A stretch of 33,491 bases of DNA from JAAYGT01 sp050252075. Lineage in GTDB: Bacteria; Pseudomonadota; Gammaproteobacteria; Burkholderiales; Burkholderiaceae_B. Shown here piece after piece: positions 1-7,671 of this stretch (positions within the stretch are counted from its first letter, which is position 1; every line of letters starts with the position of its first letter). The stretch lies in the NCBI GenBank assembly GCA_050252075.1, contig JBFWLP010000028.1, positions 1 through 33,491 on the forward strand, in the 5' to 3' direction. The notes beneath the pieces are model-generated. The model was not told where the DNA came from. It saw only the letters and a program-made list of their open reading frames with translations, and did no database searches. Made by a program: the position numbers and the translations under genes.

Positions 1-677
1 GCCGAGAGGGTTGTTGCCGGGTCGATGTCGCCGTATCTTGTCTGAACGATGCGGTATTCCGGTTCTTTCAGAATGACCGTTTCATTACCGTTCAGCCTGA
101 CGGGAATGTCTTTATAGGTGATGTCCAGTGCGCCTTCCGAGGGCACCCCGGCCACGGCAAAGGGCTGAAGCTGTCCGCCGTATATCGAGTGGGGTTGTGC
201 AAAGCGTACGAGCAGGGCCATGGCATTGGCGCGATCCAAAGGCTCAAAACCCGGAACCGATCCGCGCCCGTCCTTGACGTGGCAGGCCTGACACGAGCGG
301 GCATTGAACAAAGGCCCCAGCCCGTCGGAGGCCAGGGTGGACGACGGAGAAGACACCCAGTCTTTGCGGAAAATGCCGTTCCCGACCAGAAATCGCTGCT
401 TGTCGTCGAAGTTCAGATTGGCTAGCGGTTGTGAAAAGGCATCGGGGCTGACGTGCTTCTGGTGAGTTCCCGCACCGGCTTGCATGGCCTCGTAAGGTTC
501 GGCCTGGGTGAAGTCGGTTGTGGGTGCAACGATGGTCTGGACACGGTCTTGATCCTGCCCGGAAAGATCGGTGCGGGACAACGGTGCGGCGCCGGCCGGC
601 GCGGTGCCGGCCATCGCCAGCAGAACCATCGCCAGCTGCCGGTTCAATGGGGGATAGTGGCCCGAAAGATACACCAT
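1..677 (-). CDS. Di-haem oxidoreductase (DUF1111/COG3488 'thiol oxidoreductase'), partial
   Basis: The reading frame runs leftward off the window edge, so the C-terminal half is missing. The start at 677 gives a short N-region, a hydrophobic segment (AMVLLAMAGTAPAGA, from residue 16) and a plausible signal-peptidase site, so the product should be periplasmic. A c-type haem motif CQACH lies at residues 129-133, followed by KDGRGS, as in di-haem oxidoreductases of the DUF1111 family; the second haem motif would lie beyond the edge. The gene starts 13 bases after the imelysin stop codon, so the two are probably co-transcribed from the Fur-boxed promoter. In this family, imelysin plus a di-haem oxidoreductase is a recurrent iron-related pair, often followed by a second imelysin and a DUF1513 gene. 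No strong ribosome-binding site precedes the start, so translation may be coupled. Confidence 0.85.
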   Translation of the reverse strand, partial: MVYLSGHYPPLNRQLAMVLLAMAGTAPAGAAPLSRTDLSGQDQDRVQTIVAPTTDFTQAEPYEAMQAGAGTHQKHVSPDAFSQPLANLNFDDKQRFLVGNGIFRKDWVSSPSSTLASDGLGPLFNARSCQACHVKDGRGSVPGFEPLDRANAMALLVRFAQPHSIYGGQLQPFAVAGVPSEGALDITYKDIPVRLNGNETVILKEPEYRIVQTRYGDIDPATTLS

Positions 678-690
678 GGTGAATTGCTGC

Positions 691-2028
691 TTACTTGAAT
701 ACGGCGGTGGGGCTGTCCAGGCTGTCGGAGCCTTCAATGGCCACCGAACCCAGGTCCAGGGCGGCAATCACCCGCTCCAGACTGCGCGTCTGGGCAACGA
801 GGGCGTCGATGGCCGACTGAACCACGGCATTTCCTTCGGTATTACCCTGAGCAATCATTTGATCGTAGGTTTCAACCGTTTGGGCGCGATTGCGCATGGC
901 CTGCATGGCATCTTGTGTGGCTTGCAGGCGTTGGCGCATTTCCTTGTCCAGTGCCGGATCGGCCGCCTGAACCAGCTCGGACAGACTTGGGCCGGCGACT
1001 GTCGAACCGTCGATGCGCTGGTATTGCCCCAGGTACACATTCATAATGCCCAACTGATTGTAGTAGTGTGAGTTGTGCGTGTTGTCGGAGAAGCAGTCGT
1101 GTTCCTCTTCAGGATCGTGCAGAATGAGCCCGAGTTTCATGCGTTCCCCGGCCAGTTCGCCGTACGACAGGCTGCCCAACCCCGTCAGCATGGCGCGTAA
1201 CCCATCGACGGGATCGGCAACGACGTGACGGCGGGCCTGCCCTTGTGGTTGCCAGGCCTGCACAATGTCTTCCAGATCGGCTACCAGCAAATCGGTGGCA
1301 ACCTGCAGATACCGGCCGCGCCGGTCGCAATGACCGTTCGTGCAATTGGCGGTGTCGTAGTCCGTATACGGCCGGTTACCGGCATGGCGCTCCTGCGGGC
1401 TGCCGGTGCTGCCCGCAGGGGCCGGGCCTGTACCGTTCAGATCCTGGCCCCATAGCAAAAATTCGATGGCGTGGTAGCCCGTTGCCACATTGGCCTCGTT
1501 GCCGTCGGCTTCATGCAGGGCGTCACGCAGCAAGGCGGCGTTGATAGTGCCGGTATCCACCGTTTTCCCGCCCAGACTGATACGGTTGTTGGCGATGACG
1601 TTCACAACATAATAGGCATTCATGTCCGACGACGTGCCGTACGACGCATCGACATAATCGATCATGCCTTCATCGAGCGGCCATGCATTCACCCGGCCTT
1701 CCCAGGCATCGACTACCGGATTGCCAAAACGGAATGCCTCGGTTTGCTGATAGGGCTCCCGCGCTTGCAGCCAGGCCCGGCGGGCGGCTTGCAAGGCCGC
1801 TGCGCTGGGTGTCTGAACCAGCCGGTTCACGGCATCTTGCAATATGCGGGCCCGAGCCAATGCGTCGCTGTATTCGGCAATCGCCAGGTCGGCGTAATGG
1901 TTCACCACCGCGGCGGGCGTGACTGCCGTCGCGGCGCCGGCGTTTGTAGCGTTGGCGGCACTGGCGGCGCCGATGGCGCCGATCGCACTGATCGCGTAAC
2001 ACAAAAGGCTTGCGAATAAACGTTGCAT
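691..2028 (-). CDS. Imelysin-family periplasmic iron-uptake protein (peptidase M75-like)
   Basis: This 445-residue product starts at ATG 2028; a longer frame to 2061 would need a TTG start and places extra residues before the signal peptide. Residues 1-25 form a signal peptide (MQRLFASLLCYAISAIGAIG, then AASAAN). The signature GxHxxE motif of imelysins is present as GYHAIE at 184-189, followed by FLLWGQD. The family includes IrpA and the M75 domain of EfeO; despite the peptidase name, known members act in iron acquisition rather than proteolysis. A Fur box lies about 45 bases upstream, and the gene is divergent from a PepSY/TonB-receptor operon, which fits iron-repressed expression. An asparagine/cysteine-containing insert around residues 205-235 is less typical. 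The direct iron ligand or partner cannot be read from sequence. Confidence 0.9.
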   Translation of the reverse strand: MQRLFASLLCYAISAIGAIGAASAANATNAGAATAVTPAAVVNHYADLAIAEYSDALARARILQDAVNRLVQTPSAAALQAARRAWLQAREPYQQTEAFRFGNPVVDAWEGRVNAWPLDEGMIDYVDASYGTSSDMNAYYVVNVIANNRISLGGKTVDTGTINAALLRDALHEADGNEANVATGYHAIEFLLWGQDLNGTGPAPAGSTGSPQERHAGNRPYTDYDTANCTNGHCDRRGRYLQVATDLLVADLEDIVQAWQPQGQARRHVVADPVDGLRAMLTGLGSLSYGELAGERMKLGLILHDPEEEHDCFSDNTHNSHYYNQLGIMNVYLGQYQRIDGSTVAGPSLSELVQAADPALDKEMRQRLQATQDAMQAMRNRAQTVETYDQMIAQGNTEGNAVVQSAIDALVAQTRSLERVIAALDLGSVAIEGSDSLDSPTAVFK

Positions 2029-2067
2029 GGTCTTTGAAATTCCTGGTTTGATATGAGTCAATTATAA

Positions 2068-2096
2068 ACTATAATGATAATGGTTCCTATTTGTAC
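2068..2096. promoter_or_regulatory. Fur box between divergent iron-uptake operons
   Basis: The plus strand reads TGATAATGGTTCCTATTTG at 2075-2093, preceded by ATAA. This contains the GATAAT-type hexamers of a Fur operator. A 19-base motif with 17 identities recurs upstream of the second TonB receptor, at 23145-23163 on the minus strand. Its position between the imelysin gene and the PepSY gene would let one Fur dimer pair repress both directions. Binding itself is inferred. Confidence 0.75.
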
Positions 2097-2173
2097 TTAT
2101 TTTAACCTGTCATATCGACAAAGGGCGAGAGGGCGATGAATCCATCCCGACACAATGAAAAAGGAGCGAGTCG

Positions 2174-3352
2174 ATGACGGCGGCCGCTTCGCTGAAAACC
2201 TGGTATGTGTGGCATAAGTGGACCAGTCTGATATGCACCGCATTCTTGCTGGTGATTTGTATAACGGGTTTGCCGCTGATTTTTCATGAAGAAATCGAGC
2301 ATTGGTTGCAAGAGGGCAAACCCCATGCCGAGGTTGCAGAAGGCACGCCGCGTGTTTCGGTGGATCAGCTTCTGGTGTCGGCCCGCGCGCAGTATCCCGG
2401 CGAAGTGGTCGAATATGTGTATATGGATGACCATGACCCGGTGGTGTATGTCGGCATGTCGCCCTCGCACCAGGGCGATCCCAAGTCCCATCATTACATG
2501 CGGTTTGACGCCCACACCGGCGAGTTGCTGCACGATGCTCCCACCATTCAGGAAGAGCAGTTCACCTTTATGGGGGTGATGCTGGCCCTGCATGTTGATC
2601 TGTTCGCCGGTTTGCCGGGGCAGTTGTTTCTTGCGTTCATGGGTGTACTGTTTCTGATTGCCATCGTTTCCGGCGTTGTCCTGTACGGTCCGTTCATGAA
2701 AAAACTGGATTTCGGCACGGTACGCAAGGGCAAGTCAACGCGGCTCAAATGGCTGGATCTTCATAATCTGCTTGGCATTGTCACGCTGGTTTGGCTCACG
2801 GTTGTCGGTGCAACCGGTGTGATCAACGAGCTGGCAGCGCCGCTGTTTCAGGTTTGGCAGGCGACGGATGTGGCGGAAATGATTGCCGACTACCGTACTG
2901 CCGAACCCCCTACAGCTTTGGCGTCGGCCGATAAAGCCTTGCAGGCGGCCGCCGCGGCGGTGCCGGGCAACGAGGTTGTCAGCTTCAGTTACCCCGGTAA
3001 TTTGTATGCCACGCCGCATCACTATGTGATGTGGACAAAAGGCGGCACTCCGCTCACTTCCCACCTGATTACGCCCGTGCTCGTTGACGCCGCTACCAGT
3101 GAAGTGACGGCGGTGGCCCATCCGCCCTGGTATCTGGTCATGCTGGAGCTATCGCAGCCCCTGCACTTTGGTGACTACGGCGGCCTGCCCATGAAAATCC
3201 TTTGGACCATTCTGGATCTTCTGAGCATTGTGGTGCTGGGCAGCGGGCTGTATCTATGGTTCGCACGACGCAAAGCCGCCGATGCGCGGATCAACCAGCT
3301 GCAGGCCCGCCAATCCCGGCCCGCCCTTACCACCGGGGAGCAGGCACTATGA
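2174..3352 (+). CDS. PepSY-associated TM protein, putative siderophore-iron reductase
   Basis: The 392-residue inner-membrane protein has an AAGGAG ribosome-binding site eight bases before ATG 2174. It has the typical four-helix PepSY_TM layout: a first helix at about 17-37 preceded by WHKW and followed by HEE, two central helices (about 149-173 and 199-219, with DLHNLLG between them), and a last helix at about 343-365. Conserved histidines at the membrane faces could ligate haem or metal. Members next to TonB receptors (FoxB/PiuB-like) are thought to reduce or release iron from siderophores. The 59-residue gene downstream overlaps it by four bases (ATGA), then comes a TonB receptor, and the Fur box lies about 80 bases upstream. 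The exact substrate cannot be inferred. Confidence 0.85.
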   Translation: MTAAASLKTWYVWHKWTSLICTAFLLVICITGLPLIFHEEIEHWLQEGKPHAEVAEGTPRVSVDQLLVSARAQYPGEVVEYVYMDDHDPVVYVGMSPSHQGDPKSHHYMRFDAHTGELLHDAPTIQEEQFTFMGVMLALHVDLFAGLPGQLFLAFMGVLFLIAIVSGVVLYGPFMKKLDFGTVRKGKSTRLKWLDLHNLLGIVTLVWLTVVGATGVINELAAPLFQVWQATDVAEMIADYRTAEPPTALASADKALQAAAAAVPGNEVVSFSYPGNLYATPHHYVMWTKGGTPLTSHLITPVLVDAATSEVTAVAHPPWYLVMLELSQPLHFGDYGGLPMKILWTILDLLSIVVLGSGLYLWFARRKAADARINQLQARQSRPALTTGEQAL

Positions 3353-3528
3353 AAAACCTCGCCACTGCGCGCCCCTCCAAAAACGTATGGGGATGGCCCA
3401 TCGCCATCGGGCTCATAACCTGTGCCGGACTAGGCGCTGCCTTGCTAGGCGCCGGAGTGTGGGATGCCATCTCATGGATCGCACTCGCCATCCCCGTCGC
3501 CGTCAGCGCCTGGTACTGGAAATTCTAG
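3349..3528 (+). CDS. Small two-helix membrane protein of the iron operon
   Basis: The ATG at 3349 overlaps the PepSY stop codon in an ATGA junction, a strong sign of translational coupling. The 59-residue product has two hydrophobic segments, about residues 14-37 and 40-57, separated by WDA, with a basic N-terminus (MKNLATARPSKN) and the C-terminus WYWKF. It has no recognisable catalytic residue. Small hydrophobic proteins are often found beside PepSY proteins and siderophore receptors, and this one may be a partner subunit of the PepSY protein; that role is inferred from position only. Confidence 0.75.
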   Translation: MKNLATARPSKNVWGWPIAIGLITCAGLGAALLGAGVWDAISWIALAIPVAVSAWYWKF

Positions 3529-3538
3529 GTCAGTGAGT

Positions 3539-3606
3539 TTGGGGTCAGAGTAATTTTGGGGTCAGAGCAAAAATTTACTCTGACCCCAATTCTGCTCTGA
3601 CCCCAA
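3539..3606. repeat. GGGGTCAGAG repeat, locus A (two forward, two inverted copies)
   Basis: Forward copies lie at 3541-3550 and 3558-3567, and inverted copies at 3578-3587 and 3595-3604. Each pair has a 17-bp period. The inner pair extends to a 12-bp stem (TTGGGGTCAGAG with its complement) around an A/T-rich loop. The base after each decamer alternates T, C, T, C. The element fills the gap between the small membrane gene and the TonB receptor, ending about 10 bases before the receptor's ribosome-binding site, so it would be transcribed in the leader of the receptor gene. Confidence 0.95.
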
Positions 3607-3627
3607 TCTGAAAACAGGGAGAGGAAA

Positions 3628-5790
3628 ATGTTTGATGTTGTGATGCGCCGTCGGGCGCAGGGTGCTGTTTGCGCCGCATTGCAGGCGGCCGGGCTGGTAA
3701 CGTTTGCGGGTGTAGCGATGCCAAGTGTTGCCCAGTCGGTGACGGGTTCGGGTGGGCCGGCACGCACGCTGGCACCGGTAACCGTTACTGCCGAGCCGTC
3801 GGCGCAATCGCCGTTGGGGCCGGTCGATGGCTATATTGCCACACGGGCGTTGACGGCCACGAAAAGCGATGTTCCGCTCATCGAAACCCCGCAGTCGATC
3901 AGCGTGATCACTCGCGACGAGATTCGCGACATGGGGGCGCAGGGTCTGCAAGAGGCGCTCAACTATGCCGCAGGAGTGCGGTCGGACGCCTATGGCCTGG
4001 ATTCGCGTTCCGACAATTTTCGTATACGCGGATCGAGCCCAACGGTGTACCTTGATGGTTTGCGCACGAACTATAACTATTACACCAGCACCACCCGTGC
4101 CGAACCTTATACGCTTGAACGCATCGAGGTTTTGCGAGGCCCGGCTTCGATGCTTTACGGGCAGGGCAGCACGGCGGGTGTTGTGAATATGGTGACCAAG
4201 CGCCCGCAGTCCGAGACGGCCCGCGAGGTGGGCGTGCAGTACGGTTCGTACAACAGGCGACAGTTGCAGGCCGATTTAACGGGGCCTTTGGACGAGGACG
4301 GCCAATGGCTGTACCGGATTGTGGCACTGGGACGCAAGGCGGATACGCAGGTTGATTATGTGCCGGATGACCGCCAGGTGTTTGCGCCGTCATTGACATG
4401 GCGTCCTTCGGCGCAAACATCGCTGACATTGCTGGGCTTGTGGCAAGAGGATAAAACCGGGACGACGTCGCAGTTTTTTCCCTGGGAAGGCGTGGCGCTG
4501 GACAACCCGAACGGTTGGTTGGACACGAATACGTTTATCGGAGATCCCGATTGGGATCGTTACAACTCGCGGCGCCGTTCCATAGGCTGGAGTCTGGAGC
4601 ATGCGCTCAACGACAACTGGACAGTACGGCAAAATGCCCGATGGTCATATAACCACGTTGATTATCGGAATCTGTACGGCGATTCGTTTACTGAGCCCGG
4701 CGGTTGGGCCGGCGATCCGGCAGGTAAGCGCATGTTCGGACGTTATGCCTACGGGGCAGACGTCACCGTACGCATGGCAGAAGCCGATCAACACCTTCAA
4801 GGCAATTTTATGACCGGAGCCGTCAAGCACAACGTGCTGGCCGGCTTTGAAATCAACTACGCCCGGCAGGATGAGTCTTCGGCGTTTGACGGCCCCGTCT
4901 ACAGTGGCGGCGGTGTCCCGCTGATTGATGCGTACAACCCCGTCTACCCCGCCTATACGCCGCCGGCTTTTTATGGTCTGCCGACCATGCGCCAGCGAGA
5001 CACCGGGTTTTACCTTCAAGACCAGATGCGCTATCAGAACTGGATCTTTGTGGCAGGCCTGCGGCGTGATCGCTCTGAAAACGCCGTGGATGGCCAGGAA
5101 AGCTCTGTCAGCACTGCCACCACCAAGCGATTCGGTTTGATGTACGCCTTCGATAGCGGCTTTTCGCCCTACATCAGCTACAGCGAGTCGTTTACCCCTG
5201 TACTTGGAAGGGATGCCGCCGGCAATGCCTACGTGCCTTTGCGCGGCAAGCAATGGGAAGCGGGGGTGAAGTACGAGTCGCCTGACCGGAAAACTATGTT
5301 CAGTGCAGCGGCCTATACACTCAAGGAACAGAATCAGTTGGTCAGCGACCCAGCCAATCCCACGCGCAGTATCCAGGTGGGTGAAACGCAAAATCGCGGC
5401 ATCGAGCTGGAGCTTAAAACGACGCTCGGCAACGATTTTGACCTGATTGCCAACTATAACTACATCAATCTGGATGACAAGCTGGAATCACTGCCCAGCC
5501 ATCAAGGGTCGGTGTGGGGGAAGTACAGGTTTGCGCTGGGTAATGTTTCCGGGTTCTCCGCCGGTGCCGGGGTGCGCTGGTTGGGTGGATTCACTGACGG
5601 GGCGGCGCCACGCACCCCCAGCATCACCCTGGTTGATGCCATGCTGGCCTACGACACCCGATCATGGCGCTTCGCCCTGAACGCCAATAACCTGTTCGAC
5701 AAAACCTACGTCAGCACCTGCCTCGATCGCGGCGACTGCTGGTACGGAGCTCGCCGAACCATCATCGCCAGCGCAACCTACCGCTTCTGA
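3628..5790 (+). CDS. TonB-dependent siderophore receptor (FhuE/FpvA-like)
   Basis: This 720-residue outer-membrane receptor is preceded by GGGAGAGGAAA before ATG 3628. It has an N-terminal export signal (to about residue 36, ...MPSVAQS), a TonB-box-like LAPVTVTAEP, and a plug domain with ETPQSISVITRDEI, NFRIRGSSP and LRGPASMLYGQG. A 22-strand-type beta barrel follows, ending in the aromatic terminus ATYRF required for barrel insertion. Length and plug motifs match the TonB siderophore-receptor family that takes up ferric hydroxamates and related chelates; the ligand is unknown. It lies downstream of the PepSY and small membrane genes and probably belongs to the same Fur-controlled unit, although the repeat hairpins at 3539-3606 interrupt it. 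The C-terminal CLDRGDCW contains a cysteine pair, probably an extracellular disulfide. Confidence 0.92.
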   Translation: MFDVVMRRRAQGAVCAALQAAGLVTFAGVAMPSVAQSVTGSGGPARTLAPVTVTAEPSAQSPLGPVDGYIATRALTATKSDVPLIETPQSISVITRDEIRDMGAQGLQEALNYAAGVRSDAYGLDSRSDNFRIRGSSPTVYLDGLRTNYNYYTSTTRAEPYTLERIEVLRGPASMLYGQGSTAGVVNMVTKRPQSETAREVGVQYGSYNRRQLQADLTGPLDEDGQWLYRIVALGRKADTQVDYVPDDRQVFAPSLTWRPSAQTSLTLLGLWQEDKTGTTSQFFPWEGVALDNPNGWLDTNTFIGDPDWDRYNSRRRSIGWSLEHALNDNWTVRQNARWSYNHVDYRNLYGDSFTEPGGWAGDPAGKRMFGRYAYGADVTVRMAEADQHLQGNFMTGAVKHNVLAGFEINYARQDESSAFDGPVYSGGGVPLIDAYNPVYPAYTPPAFYGLPTMRQRDTGFYLQDQMRYQNWIFVAGLRRDRSENAVDGQESSVSTATTKRFGLMYAFDSGFSPYISYSESFTPVLGRDAAGNAYVPLRGKQWEAGVKYESPDRKTMFSAAAYTLKEQNQLVSDPANPTRSIQVGETQNRGIELELKTTLGNDFDLIANYNYINLDDKLESLPSHQGSVWGKYRFALGNVSGFSAGAGVRWLGGFTDGAAPRTPSITLVDAMLAYDTRSWRFALNANNLFDKTYVSTCLDRGDCWYGARRTIIASATYRF

Positions 5791-5806
5791 CCGCCTGCCT
5801 GGAAAG

Positions 5807-5857
5807 TTGGGGTCAGAGTAAATTTTTGCTCTGACCCCAATTCTGCTCTGACCCCAA
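5807..5857. repeat. GGGGTCAGAG repeat, locus B (one forward, two inverted copies)
   Basis: The forward copy lies at 5809-5818 and inverted copies at 5829-5838 and 5846-5855 (17-bp period). The forward copy and the first inverted copy form a hairpin with an A/T-rich loop. The element lies between the convergent ends of the TonB receptor and the GntP-type permease, where it could serve as a transcription barrier in both directions. Confidence 0.95.
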
Positions 5858-5868
5858 TTCCGGCGGCT

Positions 5869-7272
5869 TTAAAAGCTGCCAAATAGTGTTCCCAGTGTGA
5901 TGACGACGATCAGGGCGATCATGGGTACTCCCATGGTGACGGCGGCGATGTTCAGGTAGGACTGGCGGTGAGTGAGTTTGCAAATGGCAAGTAAGGTGAT
6001 AATTGCGCCGCAGTGGGGCAGGGTATCGAAACCGCCGGCGGCCATGACGGCCACCCGGTGCATCAAGTCGGGGCTGATGCCTGCTTCCTGGGCCATGCGC
6101 AGGTAGTCCGGCCCTAAGGTTTGCAGGGCAATGCTCAGGCCGCCCGAGGACGAGCCGGTAATCCCCGCCAGTACATTCATGGCAATGGCTTCTGAAATAA
6201 GCGGGTTGCCGGGCGCGACGTTCAGTACGGCGTCGCGAATGATGACGAATCCAGCCAGCCCGGCAATAACGGCACCGTATCCTACTTCGGACGCGGTGTT
6301 GAACAAGGGCAGCATGAAGCCGAAAACCCCTTTGTTGATGGATTCACGCAGATTGGACCAATGGCCCAGGCGCGAGACGACCAGCACGGTGCATGCAATA
6401 GCCAGTGCGATGATCAAGGCCCAAAGCCCCGCCATTTTTTCGGGCGATACGCCAGGGAAGCGGTCGGTCAGATAACGCATGTCGATTCCGGGGAACACGA
6501 CGTAGGTGAATAAGGCATTGACTCCGATCACCAGAAATAATGGAAGCAGCGCGAGAACAAGCGGCATGTTGGTGTGTCGGCTATCGGCCTGCGCCGTGTC
6601 ATCGGCATTGCCGTTATCTTCTTTGTGGATACCGTAGCCTTCCGAAGCTCCTTTGGCACGAGCGGCCATGGAATGCAGCCACCACAAGCCACCGAACAGC
6701 ATGATGGCCGACGCGATAATGCCAAGCCCGGGAGCTGCGAAAACATTTGTCCCGTAATAGGGTATGGGAATAGCGTTCTGGATGGCGGGAGTGCCAGGCA
6801 GAGCGGTCATGGTGAATGTGAATGATCCCAGCGCAATCGTTGCCGGTATCAGCCGCTTGGGAATGTCGGCGGTCTGGAACATATCGCGTGCGATGGGGTA
6901 AATGGCAAACGCCACCACGAAAAGCGACACGCCGCCATAAGTCAGTATCGCGCAGGCCAGAACAACAGTCACAATGGCATGCCTGTGCCCCAACTTGCCG
7001 ACTATCCAGTGCGAAATGGTGTGGGCCGCTCCTGAATCGGCCATGAGCTGCCCGAACAGCGATCCCAATAAAAAGATGGGTAGAAATGCCAATATATAGC
7101 CGCTGAGCGCCTTCATGAACGTATCGGTGTAAATGGGCAGGAAATACGACAGCTCTCCCGACAATAGCACCGCCAGCAAAGCCATCAGTGGCGCCAAAAG
7201 CAATACCGTTACACCTCGATAGGCGAAGTACATCAATAAAAGCAGGGAAACAACAATCGCAAGCGTGCTCAT
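5869..7272 (-). CDS. GntP-family permease (organic-acid:H+ symporter type)
   Basis: This is a 467-residue, very hydrophobic protein with about a dozen membrane segments. It begins MSTLAIVVSLLLLMYFAYRG and contains TYGGVSLFVVAFAIYPIA and ALPGTPAIQNAIP, with GSSSGGLSIAL late in the sequence; these are typical of GntP-family transporters. The family imports gluconate and related acids, and some members import beta-hydroxybutyrate; the substrate is not set by sequence. A hydrophilic loop near residues 205-235 (KGASEGYGIHKEDNGNADD) separates two hydrophobic blocks, as in related permeases. It is monocistronic here: its 3' end faces repeat locus B, and its 5' side faces repeat locus C. The ribosome-binding site is weak, so the start is less certain than the frame. 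Confidence 0.85.
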   Translation of the reverse strand: MSTLAIVVSLLLLMYFAYRGVTVLLLAPLMALLAVLLSGELSYFLPIYTDTFMKALSGYILAFLPIFLLGSLFGQLMADSGAAHTISHWIVGKLGHRHAIVTVVLACAILTYGGVSLFVVAFAIYPIARDMFQTADIPKRLIPATIALGSFTFTMTALPGTPAIQNAIPIPYYGTNVFAAPGLGIIASAIMLFGGLWWLHSMAARAKGASEGYGIHKEDNGNADDTAQADSRHTNMPLVLALLPLFLVIGVNALFTYVVFPGIDMRYLTDRFPGVSPEKMAGLWALIIALAIACTVLVVSRLGHWSNLRESINKGVFGFMLPLFNTASEVGYGAVIAGLAGFVIIRDAVLNVAPGNPLISEAIAMNVLAGITGSSSGGLSIALQTLGPDYLRMAQEAGISPDLMHRVAVMAAGGFDTLPHCGAIITLLAICKLTHRQSYLNIAAVTMGVPMIALIVVITLGTLFGSF

Positions 7273-7671
7273 GATCTTTAGATAAATCCGGCGTAAAAAT
7301 GCGCGAGTTTAGCAGGTCGAGCGTGGCAAATTCGTGAACCATGAAAGAGTGCCGAGATTGGGGTCAGAGTAAAAAATTGCTCTGACCCCAATCTCGGCGC
7401 CGCATCAAACAATACAAATGTTACATACTGTGGCTATAAAACATTATTAATATTAATAATTTATGGTGTTGTTTGCTGCTTGTCGGTATGATTGATATCA
7501 GTATTTATCACGTTTGTGGTATTTTGGCGTCAAAACCATGAAGTAGAAGTTCTGGAACAACCCCAAAAGAAACATATTGATACATAATTGCTGTCCGCAA
7601 CTGGCCGGGCGGCCGGGCCGTTTCTTGGCGTTCATCGTAGCTGCACAGGCAAATTTCAGGGGTTGTGAACA
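7273..7671. other. 399-base intergenic region with repeat locus C and an A/T-rich palindrome
   Basis: No convincing gene lies here. It holds repeat locus C (7351-7398), then an A/T-rich tract from about 7420 to 7560 that includes a perfect 18-bp palindrome, ATTATTAATATTAATAAT, at 7443-7460. The region divides the leftward permease from the rightward diguanylate cyclase, so it must contain both promoters. I could not pick a consensus -35/-10 pair with confidence. Confidence 0.7.
7351..7398. repeat. GGGGTCAGAG repeat, locus C (single facing pair in a 19-bp perfect stem)
   Basis: The forward decamer is at 7360-7369 and the inverted decamer at 7380-7389. Pairing extends outward through flanking sequence: GCCGAGATT on the left matches AATCTCGGC on the right. 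This gives perfect 19-base arms (7351-7369 and 7380-7398) around a 10-base A/T-rich loop. This is the simplest locus and may show the basic unit of the family. Confidence 0.95.

Noticed and set aside
691..2019. Plus-strand open frames (131 and 182 residues) opposite the imelysin gene
   Set aside because: They lie antisense to a well-supported gene and have no recognisable domain or ribosome-binding site.
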